Position numbers and translations under genes: made by a program. From Pseudomonadales bacterium (GTDB lineage Bacteria; Pseudomonadota; Gammaproteobacteria; Pseudomonadales; Pseudohongiellaceae), in assembly GCA_024234365.1 (NCBI GenBank), contig JACKOK010000002.1:434001-498000 (forward strand): 64,000 nt of DNA, read 5' to 3'. Positions 26,075 through 32,850 of the stretch are shown piece after piece (positions within the stretch are counted from its first letter, which is position 1; every line of letters starts with the position of its first letter). Under the pieces are notes generated by a model. That model was given only the letters and a program-made list of their open reading frames with translations. It was not told the origin of the DNA and made no database searches.

Positions 26075-27289
26075 ATGCCGGATATCAGTAACGAGCGCAG
26101 AGAATTCATTCGTCTGGGGGTGCAGGGCCTGGCCGCTTTCGCCGGGGGCAGTCTGTTGTCTGCCAGTGCAACGGTTCTGCCGTCCGGGCGTCTGCAGGCA
26201 CAGCAGGCGGCGCGCGAGTCCTCCTTTGAGGGCCTGAGAAATCTCGGCCCTCTGCTTCCTCCCGATGACAATGGCATCATGCTGCCGGCCGGGTATCGCT
26301 CCCGGGTGCTGGCCGTGACGGGCAAACCGGCCTTGCCGGACGGTGATTACGTCTGGCATGCCGAGCCCGATGGCGGGGCCTGCTATGCAACGCCGGACGG
26401 TGGCTGGGTCTATGTCTCCAACAGCGAGGTGCCCGCCAATGGGGGTGGGGTAGGAGCCCTGCGTTTCAACTCGCGTGGTGATCTGGTGGACAGCTATTCG
26501 ATTCTGACGGCCACCAGCAGCAATTGTGCCGGTGGCAAGACGCCCTGGGATACCTGGTTGTCCTGCGAGGAGGTGGATCATGGCCTGGTCTACGAGTGTG
26601 ATCCGTTCGGGGAAAAGTTTGCCGAAGTGCGCCCCGCATTGGGCGCCTTCCGTCACGAGGCGGTGGCGGTGGATACCGATCACCAGCATCTGTACCTGAC
26701 GGAAGATGAGCCGGATGGTTGTCTTTATCGTTTCCGCCCGCAACGGGCACTGCCGGATATCAGCAGCGGGGTGCTGGAGGTCGCGGAGATTGTGGCGCGC
26801 GATGGCAAGCGACTGCTGCAGTGGCATGCCCTGCCGGACCCCCTGGCGAAGAGTACTCTCACACGCAAACAGGTTTCACGCGCCAGTCACTTCGACGGGG
26901 GCGAGGGGATCGGTTTCTTCGCAGGCAAGGTGTATTTCACCACCAAGGGTGACAACCGCGTATGGGTCTACGATGTGCACAGCAGCGAAATCGAGGTGCT
27001 CTACGACATCAGGACCAACGCCAATCCGATCCTCAAGGGGGTGGACAATGTACTCATCACGCCAGCGGGCGATGTCATTGTGGCCGAGGATGGTGGTGAC
27101 AACCAGTTGGTGGCGCTGACCCCGGACGGAGGGGTAGTGCCTCTGCTTCAGGTCGTGGGGCAGGACGAGTCCGAGCTTTGCGGGCCCGCGCTTGATCCCT
27201 CCTGCACACGGCTTTACTTCAGTTCCCAGAGTGGTTTCAGCAGGAACGGCCCTGGTATCACCTACGAGATCAGCGGACCGTTTGCCTGA
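26075..27289 (+). CDS. PhoX/DUF839-like protein exported by Tat
   Basis: 404 residues with a twin-arginine signal NERREFIRLGVQGLAAFAGG (about 6-25). The body has the PhoX-family beta-propeller motifs: YVWHAEPDGGACYATPDGGW with VYVSNSEVP, GKTPWDTWLSCEEVD, AVAVDTDHQHLYLTEDEPDGCLYRF and a C-terminal ILKGVDNVLITPAGDVIVAEDGGDNQLV. PhoX proteins are calcium/iron alkaline phosphatases, but many DUF839 members are untested, so phosphatase activity is only possible here. Probably periplasmic. Confidence 0.82.
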   Translation: MPDISNERREFIRLGVQGLAAFAGGSLLSASATVLPSGRLQAQQAARESSFEGLRNLGPLLPPDDNGIMLPAGYRSRVLAVTGKPALPDGDYVWHAEPDGGACYATPDGGWVYVSNSEVPANGGGVGALRFNSRGDLVDSYSILTATSSNCAGGKTPWDTWLSCEEVDHGLVYECDPFGEKFAEVRPALGAFRHEAVAVDTDHQHLYLTEDEPDGCLYRFRPQRALPDISSGVLEVAEIVARDGKRLLQWHALPDPLAKSTLTRKQVSRASHFDGGEGIGFFAGKVYFTTKGDNRVWVYDVHSSEIEVLYDIRTNANPILKGVDNVLITPAGDVIVAEDGGDNQLVALTPDGGVVPLLQVVGQDESELCGPALDPSCTRLYFSSQSGFSRNGPGITYEISGPFA

Positions 27290-27300
27290 GCTTGAGCGCC

Positions 27301-27317
27301 GGTCACGGGTAGTGACC
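27301..27317. terminator. Short hairpin after the PhoX-like gene
   Basis: GGTCAC (27301-27306) pairs with GTGACC (27312-27317) around a five-base loop, 12 bases after the stop codon. It lacks a T-run, so intrinsic termination is uncertain. Confidence 0.3.
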
Positions 27318-27346
27318 GCCGCGTTCTCGCTCCCTCTGGGGCTTTC

Positions 27347-27376
27347 TTGACACTATTTTTTGTAAGTGTTTATATC
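27347..27376 (+). promoter_or_regulatory. Candidate sigma-70 promoter for the lipoprotein/DUF6152 pair
   Basis: A perfect TTGACA at 27347-27352 and TATATC at 27371-27376 with an 18-bp spacer, 26 bases before the ATG at 27402. Confidence 0.5.
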
Positions 27377-27401
27377 GCCCGACTGATTTGAGGGCGAAGG
27401 T

Positions 27402-28280
27402 ATGACGGTAAAGGATTGGACTCTGAGGCTTGTGGGAACCGTGATGGCGGTGTCTCTTGCTGCCTGTTCCGGCACAGGGATGCACTCGCCGATGGCGGGT
27501 GCGGATATCCCCAGAACACCCGCAGGCAAGCCGGACTTCAACGGAATCTGGCAGGTGCTCAGCACGGCCAACAACAATCTGGAGTCCGCACCGGCCCAGG
27601 CAGCCTTCGCACTGGTTCCCGGGGATTTCGTGCCGGTTCCGGCGCCTGAAGTCGTTGCCCTCGGGGCCGTGGCTGCCGTGCCGGCAAGCTTCGGTGTGGT
27701 GGAAGGGGGCAGCATTCCCTACAAACCCGCAGCACTGGCTCAGCGCGACAGCAACCGCGCAAACTGGCTGACGCAGGACCCCGAGATCAAGTGCTATATG
27801 CCCGGTGTCCCCCGCGCCACCTATATGCCCCATCCATTCCAGATTTTCCAGAGCGACAAGGCTTTCTTTGTTGCCTACTCCTTTGCCGGCGCCGTGCGCA
27901 ATGTTTATCTTGAAGATCCGGGCGAGCCCCCGCTGGATGCCTGGATGGGACAATCCTATGGCTATTGGGACGGCGACACCTTCGTGGTGGAGGTGACGGG
28001 CCTGGATGATCGCACCTGGTTTGACCGGGCAGGCAATTATCACAGCTATAAATTAAAGGTGACCGAGCGTTATACTCTGCTCAGCGAGAACGTCATCCAG
28101 TACGAGGCCACCATGGAAGATCCCGATATCTTCGAGCGGCCCTGGACCATCCGGATGCCGATCTACCGAAGGCTTGAAGAAGGATTCGAACTCCCGCAGT
28201 TCAAATGCGTGGAGTTTGTGGAAGAGCTTATGTACGGAAAGTACCGCAAGGGGCGCGAAAGCGAACTTTTCGGAGAATAG
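27402..28280 (+). CDS. Lipoprotein of unknown function with a PDFNGIWQ repeat-type start
   Basis: 292 residues. Lipoprotein signal peptide with lipobox LAAC (Cys about 23). The mature start has AGKPDFNGIWQVLSTANNNLE, typical of a large uncharacterised marine gammaproteobacterial family. It contains DPEIKCYMPGVPRATYMPHPFQIFQ and YWDGDTFVVEVTGLDDRTWFDRAG, found in family members that accompany DUF6152 proteins. No catalytic motif is recognised. The next gene, a DUF6152 protein, starts 48 bp downstream. Confidence 0.75.
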   Translation: MTVKDWTLRLVGTVMAVSLAACSGTGMHSPMAGADIPRTPAGKPDFNGIWQVLSTANNNLESAPAQAAFALVPGDFVPVPAPEVVALGAVAAVPASFGVVEGGSIPYKPAALAQRDSNRANWLTQDPEIKCYMPGVPRATYMPHPFQIFQSDKAFFVAYSFAGAVRNVYLEDPGEPPLDAWMGQSYGYWDGDTFVVEVTGLDDRTWFDRAGNYHSYKLKVTERYTLLSENVIQYEATMEDPDIFERPWTIRMPIYRRLEEGFELPQFKCVEFVEELMYGKYRKGRESELFGE

Positions 28281-28328
28281 GCCGGTCAGTGAATAGACGA
28301 TGAGTCAGTACTCAAGAGGGGTGGAACT

Positions 28329-28772
28329 ATGAATGTGAAACACATGCTGATGGCAATAAGCGTCGCAGGAAGCCTGGCCGCAGTCTCGCTGCCAGCCTCC
28401 GCACACCATGCCTTTTCGGCAGAATTCGATGCGAACCTGCCGATTGCCCTGCGCGGGCCCATTACCCGGGTGGAGTGGATCAATCCCCATTCCTGGATTC
28501 ATCTGACGCATACCAACGAGGACGGCAGCCAGCAGGCCTGGATGGTGGAAGGGGGCACGCCCAACACCTTGCTGCGCCGCGGCATCAACCGCAATTCCCT
28601 GCAGATCGGCACCGAAATCGTGGTGACCGGCTATCAGAGCAAGGATCGTCTGTGTGAGCCGGAGTGCCGTGGCAATGGCCGTGACATCACCTTCCCGGAC
28701 GGGCGCAAGCTGTTCATGGGCTCCTCCGGTACCGGCGCGCCGCGTGACGGCTCCGACCCGAACGAGCGTTAA
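28329..28772 (+). CDS. DUF6152 family secreted protein
   Basis: 147 residues with a Sec signal peptide ending SLPASAHHAFSAEFDANLP; the HHAF(S)AEFD start, GPITRVEWINPHSWIHL and an NTLLRRGINRNSLQIGTEIVVTGYQSKDRL barrel-like part are the DUF6152 signature. The two adjacent His after cleavage suggest metal binding, an inference. It probably shares the promoter at 27.35 kb with the lipoprotein. Confidence 0.85.
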   Translation: MNVKHMLMAISVAGSLAAVSLPASAHHAFSAEFDANLPIALRGPITRVEWINPHSWIHLTHTNEDGSQQAWMVEGGTPNTLLRRGINRNSLQIGTEIVVTGYQSKDRLCEPECRGNGRDITFPDGRKLFMGSSGTGAPRDGSDPNER

Positions 28773-28798
28773 TCCAGCGATTTTGCTGTGAGTCTCCG

Positions 28799-28826
28799 AG
28801 CCTGCGTTCCATACGGCGCGCAGGCT
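28799..28826. terminator. Hairpin between convergent genes
   Basis: AGCCTGCG (28799-28806) pairs with CGCAGGCT (28819-28826), followed on the plus strand by TCGCTGTTTCTGTTG. It lies between the convergent DUF6152 gene and the anchor-protein gene and could serve both. Confidence 0.5.
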
Positions 28827-28842
28827 TCGCTGTTTCTGTTGC

Positions 28843-29403
28843 CTAAAGGGCGGGATCCAGGTTCCGGTCATAGCTGCCACCATCGCGAAACACCACCGAA
28901 CTGTCGTAGTAACCGGCACTGTCCAGGCGCAGCACTACCTCATTGAAACTGCGATTCTCCCAGAACCAGCCGTGAATGCCGGTGAAAGGCGCCCGGTAAA
29001 CGCCTGAATCACTGGCCGCCGTGCCCTTGCTGAAACTCTCCACGTCCTCATCCCCCTCGCTACCCTCCGGGTCTGCGTGCATGTCGAACAGCAGCTCACC
29101 CTCTGCCTGCCAGGAGAAAATCAGGGTATCGCCCGCGCCCAACTGGTATTTGTACTCCACGGACTGATAGGGTTCCAGAATGAACTCGACCCGATCGCGC
29201 CGGTGGCCGTTCGAGTGACTTTCCAGCGGGCTGTCACTGGCATCGGCCAGATCGAGCAGCCCCAGGGCCTGGCCGACCCCAAGCGGGTCGATGCCGAACT
29301 CGGCGGGCAGCACCGCCGTCAGCAGCACGACACCCGCCAACGCGGCAGCACCCGCGGTGGCCAGCAGTAGGGTAGGCGTATCCGGCGGCGTGGAATGGCT
29401 CAT
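28843..29403 (-). CDS. Single-pass transmembrane anchor protein, partner of HupE-like gene
   Basis: 186 residues from ATG 29403 with AGGAGAA upstream. One TM segment (about 11-32, LLLATAGAAALAGVVLLTAVLP), then a periplasmic beta-rich domain: VEFILEPYQSVEYKYQLGAGDTLIFSW, ending in GGSYDRNLDPAL. Proteins of this shape are often encoded beside HupE/UreJ-like membrane proteins and are annotated as transmembrane anchor proteins without known function. Last gene of a three-gene minus-strand run with HupE and a cytochrome c. Confidence 0.75.
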   Translation of the reverse strand: MSHSTPPDTPTLLLATAGAAALAGVVLLTAVLPAEFGIDPLGVGQALGLLDLADASDSPLESHSNGHRRDRVEFILEPYQSVEYKYQLGAGDTLIFSWQAEGELLFDMHADPEGSEGDEDVESFSKGTAASDSGVYRAPFTGIHGWFWENRSFNEVVLRLDSAGYYDSSVVFRDGGSYDRNLDPAL

Positions 29404-29419
29404 GATGTTCTCCTGTGTG

Positions 29420-30130
29420 TCAGAAGGGGCTGGCATTTGCCCAGGCCGTCAGTTGATAAATCGTCAGAATGAAGCCGCCGCTCATGAGCAGGGTATTGGC
29501 CACCAACGCGGAGCCTGCAAACCAGGGTCTTGAACGCCAGGCGATGAGCAGCAGCATGATGCCGCCCAGCGCCAGAAACTGGCCGATTTCGACGCCGAGG
29601 TTGAAGCTGAGCATATTGATCAGCAGGCCGTTATCGCTGAGCGTGAAGGCCTGCAGCTTGCTTGCCAGCCCCAGGCCGTGCACAAGCCCGAAGGCAAAGA
29701 CGGCTGCTTGCGGATTGGGGTGCCAACGACCGGGCCTCTGCAGCCCGCCGAGGTTCTCAAAGGCCTTGTAGACGATGGAAAAACCAATGACCGCATCGAT
29801 AATAAAGGCGTTGAGGCGCAGGTGCAGCAGCACACCGGCCAGCAGCGTCAGGCTGTGACCAACGGCGAACAGAGAGACAAAGCGCAGTATCTGGGCTGGG
29901 CGGTGCAGAAAGAAGACCACGCCCAGAAGATAAAGCAGGTGGTCGTAACCGGTGACCATGTGCTTGGCCCCGAGATAGATGAACGGGGCCACGGCCGGGC
30001 CGTCTATCGCCTGTACATAATTGGCATCGTTGCCGGCGATGGTGTGGGCGAGTGCCCGGCAGGCAAGGCTGCTGCACAGAATAAAGAGTAGGATTGCTAC
30101 CCGGTTTTGCTGCTGATGTTCTCTGAACAC
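29420..30130 (-). CDS. HupE/UreJ_2 family membrane protein
   Basis: 236 residues; after a possible signal segment (ILLFILCSSLACRALA) there are six hydrophobic helices. The family motif YLGAKHMVTGYDHLLYLLGVVFF with the conserved HxxxGxDHLL and later VGHSLTLL, FGLVHGLGLASK and NLGVEIGQ identify HupE/UreJ type 2. HupE proteins move nickel or cobalt in some systems, but for this subgroup the substrate is unproven. Neighbours are a c-type cytochrome and the anchor protein, 17 bp away on each side. Confidence 0.85.
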   Translation of the reverse strand: MFREHQQQNRVAILLFILCSSLACRALAHTIAGNDANYVQAIDGPAVAPFIYLGAKHMVTGYDHLLYLLGVVFFLHRPAQILRFVSLFAVGHSLTLLAGVLLHLRLNAFIIDAVIGFSIVYKAFENLGGLQRPGRWHPNPQAAVFAFGLVHGLGLASKLQAFTLSDNGLLINMLSFNLGVEIGQFLALGGIMLLLIAWRSRPWFAGSALVANTLLMSGGFILTIYQLTAWANASPF

Positions 30131-30147
30131 GAGAGGGGCGCCAGCAA

Positions 30148-30663
30148 TCAGTTGCTGTTCACAAACCGGGATACCTCGGGGTTATAGGTCTGGTGACAGG
30201 CGCTGCAGACACTGTAGACCTGAGCCCCGGCCTGGAAGAAATCCTCCTGGTTTTGTTCGGCAGCGGCGCGGTAGGCCAGGGAGGCCGCCTGGCTCAGGGC
30301 ATTGGCGTAGGTGACCCAGCCGTCATCGTCCTGTGCACGCCCTGGCAGCGCCAGGGCATTGCCCGCCTCGATCAGCTGCGCGGCACCTTGCTGGACCATC
30401 AGCCACTCTTCATCGTTCCTGGGGTAGAGCTCTTCATAGCCGGTGTTCACATCGTCCACCCAACCGGCGTGATCCCACAGAATGTCGGCGACCGGGTCCA
30501 GCACCATGTTCATATAGGCCTTCATGTCCAGCTGCAGATCGTAGCGGTCCGCCTGTGCCATTGTGTCCGTTGGTGAGGAGGCCTGCGGGGAGCAGGCAGC
30601 CAGTACACCACTGCCAAGCAGAATAAGGCCACCGTGGATCAGAATGCGCTTGTTTATTGTCAT
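30148..30663 (-). CDS. Membrane-anchored cytochrome c-type lipoprotein
   Basis: 171 residues with a lipobox VLAAC (Cys about 24) and a single heme motif CSACH near residue 153, close to the C-terminus as in the cytochrome c' / four-helix-bundle class. The mature part is largely helical (AQLIEAGNALALPG, ALSQAASLAYRAAAEQNQEDFF). Electron-transfer role is inferred. First gene of the operon with HupE and the anchor protein. Confidence 0.83.
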   Translation of the reverse strand: MTINKRILIHGGLILLGSGVLAACSPQASSPTDTMAQADRYDLQLDMKAYMNMVLDPVADILWDHAGWVDDVNTGYEELYPRNDEEWLMVQQGAAQLIEAGNALALPGRAQDDDGWVTYANALSQAASLAYRAAAEQNQEDFFQAGAQVYSVCSACHQTYNPEVSRFVNSN

Positions 30664-30707
30664 TGTCGGACTCCGAAAGCGAATGGGAAGGCGGACGGAG
30701 ACGGGCG

Positions 30708-31451
30708 TCAGGAAGAGGTCTGGTCCACCAGGAAATGCTCCAGACTTTCCCCCGTCAGTTTATGAACCTGGGAGAACACAAACCAGATGGCGAGCATCAG
30801 CACGATCATACTGGGCAAAGCAATCACCGGGTAGCTCAGCGCCGTCATCTTGCCCAGCTCTTCGCTGAATTCCGTGGTGCCCGGCGGGCTGACCAGAATG
30901 ATCTTGGCCAGTGCGTAATTGAGCGCGGAGGACAGAAAGAAGGAGGCTGCCACGATGAAGGACGCCTGACCCATGCGTTTTTCAAAGGTGGTGATATTGT
31001 CGTTTTTCTCCAGCGCCTGATATAGCGCCTCTACCCGCACCAGCTGCCCGTTCAGAATCAGGGTCTTGACCAGGGGAAAGCGCGTGCGCTGCGTAAACAG
31101 CACGGCAAGACCAATCAGGCCGGGAATGGTGGCCTCCTTGATGGCGATGTATTTCGGGTCCAGTTCCAGCAGGCTGATGCCGCCGGTCAGAAAGACGCTG
31201 ACCACACCCAGTATGGAAAAGGCATTGACCTTGCCGGACTGGCGCAGATCCCACAGGCCGTAGCCGATGGGAAAGGCCAGGGCAAACACGATGCTGAGAG
31301 AGGGGCCGAGGCTGTCATCGCCGCTGAGCCGGGACAGGATGAACACCGGAATGATGATGTTGAAGGCGAGATTGCCCAGAAAACCCCCGGGGGCCCGATC
31401 CTGTTTTCCGTCCGTTGTGGCGGGTTTTTCCTGCGCTGTGGGTTCCTGCAT
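30708..31451 (-). CDS. VC0807-family inner-membrane protein
   Basis: 247 residues with about six TM helices. LAFNIIIPVFILSRLSGDDSLGPSLSI, ALAFPIGYGLWDLRQSGKVNAFSILG and KEATIPGLIGLAVLFTQRTRFPLVKTLI are typical of the VC0807 family, a distant relative of septation protein A (YciB). Function is unknown. Stands between the cytochrome c gene and sseA on the same strand. Confidence 0.8.
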   Translation of the reverse strand: MQEPTAQEKPATTDGKQDRAPGGFLGNLAFNIIIPVFILSRLSGDDSLGPSLSIVFALAFPIGYGLWDLRQSGKVNAFSILGVVSVFLTGGISLLELDPKYIAIKEATIPGLIGLAVLFTQRTRFPLVKTLILNGQLVRVEALYQALEKNDNITTFEKRMGQASFIVAASFFLSSALNYALAKIILVSPPGTTEFSEELGKMTALSYPVIALPSMIVLMLAIWFVFSQVHKLTGESLEHFLVDQTSS

Positions 31452-31515
31452 CTGTCAGACCTGTGGATAAGCGGAAAGCCTGTGAGTATACGCAATTTCC
31501 CCGTGGCGTCCCATG

Positions 31516-31562
31516 CTAGGGGCTGTTCATACGATGATCCAAATAGTGTGAACAGGCCCTAG
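31516..31562. terminator. Imperfect 17-bp inverted repeat at the end of sseA
   Basis: 31516-31532 and 31546-31562 are inverted copies (15 of 17), with a 13-nt loop. The stop codon of sseA (31561-31559) lies within one arm. The hairpin could end transcription of sseA on the minus strand, although no T-run follows. It is also similar in style to small dispersed palindromes. Confidence 0.45.
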
Positions 31563-32428
31563 CGAACCGGGGCGGTCGTGACCGGCAGGCTGTCGCCCGC
31601 CCCCCACTCTGCCCAGGAGCCATCGTATACCGATACGTCTTTGTAACCCGCCAGGTGGGCGGCAAATGCGACGACACAGGCGGTGACCCCGGAGCCGCAG
31701 CTTGCAATGAGGCGCATCTCCCGCGGAGCCAGTGCCAGCAGGGCGGTTTCCAGTTCTGCACGGGGGCGAAAATGCCCGTTCGCTATCAGCGTGTCGAAGG
31801 GCAGATTGTGCGCCCCCGGCATATGGCCGCCGCGCAGCCCCGGGCGTGGTTCCGGGGCGCGGCCATAGAAGCGGTCGGCGGAGCGGGCATCGACAATGCG
31901 CGTGTCTGCGCTAGTGGTGGCCAGCAACACTTCGCGCCAGTCGCTGATGCGGGTTGGGCGGAAGCAGGCAACAAAGTCCCCGTCCTCGGGCATGGCTTCC
32001 GGTTCCGCTGTGGCAATGGCATGACCTGCCGCCTGCCAGGCGGGCAGGCCACCGTTGAGCACCGCGCTGTTTGTCAGGCCCATGGCCTGCAGCATCCACC
32101 AGGCGCGCGGGCTGGTTTGCACCCCGATGCTGTCGTACACCACGACCGCGCTGTCCCGCCCGATGCCCAGGCGTTGCAGCTCGGAGGTGAACAGTGCCGC
32201 ATCGGGCATCATATGGGGCAGCGCGGTGTCCCTGTCGCAGATGCGGCGGTCAAAATCGAAGAAGCGGGCGCCGGGGATGCGGGCCTGTCGCCATTCCTGT
32301 TCCCCGTCGCGCTGTGTTGCCGGCATATGCCAGCTGGCATCCAGCACGACAAGGCGCGGATCGGCCTGCATCGCCTCGGCGAGCCATTGCACGCTGACGA
32401 GCGGGGGCATGGTATTAGCGGATGACAT
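31559..32428 (-). CDS. sseA: 3-mercaptopyruvate/thiosulfate sulfurtransferase
   Basis: Two-domain rhodanese of 289 residues (from ATG 32428, with AGGAGAA upstream). Domain 1: LVVLDASWHMPATQRDG and IPGARFFDFDRRICD; domain 2 carries the active-site loop CGSGVTAC and KDVSVYDGSWAEWG. CGSGVT is the mercaptopyruvate-type loop, so transfer of sulfur from 3-mercaptopyruvate is likely. The open frame continues upstream for 47 codons without family similarity. Confidence 0.9.
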   Translation of the reverse strand: MSSANTMPPLVSVQWLAEAMQADPRLVVLDASWHMPATQRDGEQEWRQARIPGARFFDFDRRICDRDTALPHMMPDAALFTSELQRLGIGRDSAVVVYDSIGVQTSPRAWWMLQAMGLTNSAVLNGGLPAWQAAGHAIATAEPEAMPEDGDFVACFRPTRISDWREVLLATTSADTRIVDARSADRFYGRAPEPRPGLRGGHMPGAHNLPFDTLIANGHFRPRAELETALLALAPREMRLIASCGSGVTACVVAFAAHLAGYKDVSVYDGSWAEWGAGDSLPVTTAPVR

Positions 32429-32550
32429 GGGCGTTCTCCTGCACAGTGGCCGCGGCGGGCGGGGAGCTGCCATTGTAGCAGCCTGCAGACCTGTGCGGAG
32501 CCAGGGTATCGAGGCTCGTCGGCGGGATTGCCAGCCTTGCGCACGTTGAT

Positions 32551-32601
32551 CCGGGAGTTGAACCTGCAAACGGCTCGTTTCAACGCAGGCAGAACTCCCG
32601 G
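32551..32601. repeat. Strong 51-bp imperfect palindrome in the divergent sseA/TonB-receptor gap
   Basis: 17-bp arms (32551-32567 and 32585-32601, two mismatches) enclose a further AAACG/CGTTT stem. The gap 32429-32850 separates the divergent sseA and TonB-receptor genes. The palindrome may be an operator or a 5'-leader stem, since the region has no convergent gene end to terminate. No T-run follows on either strand. Confidence 0.55.
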
Positions 32602-32638
32602 CGTATTGCAGAAGTTTTACCCGAAAGGATGTGTATAT

Positions 32639-32667
32639 TTGTTAAAAGCGGCCGTTCATTCTATTTT
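32639..32667 (+). promoter_or_regulatory. Candidate promoter for the TonB-dependent receptor
   Basis: TTGTTA (32639-32644) and TATTTT (32662-32667), spacer 17 bp, in an AT-rich stretch (about 32630-32720) unlike the surrounding sequence. The start codon is 184 bases downstream, giving a long leader. Confidence 0.35.
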
Positions 32668-32759
32668 TACTCAGGTTGTTTTGTTTAAAATCAATCTAAA
32701 TCAATGGCTTGGAATTTTGTTCTGATGCTCGTGCCGGGCTCGACGAATTCTGAAATTTT

Positions 32760-32773
32760 TTGATCTTTGTCAA
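32760..32773 (+). promoter_or_regulatory. FNR/Anr-like box upstream of the TonB-dependent receptor
   Basis: TTGATCTTTGTCAA matches the FNR/Anr consensus TTGAT-N4-ATCAA at nine of ten defined positions. It is 77 bases before the ATG at 32851. Oxygen control of the receptor is possible if a promoter lies near it. A match of this quality can occur by chance. Confidence 0.4.
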
Positions 32774-32850
32774 AATCCGGTAGACCTTCCTGTGCCTCAT
32801 TGCTAACTTCGCGCCACCGATGTCAATAGCAATTACAACTGAGGTATACC

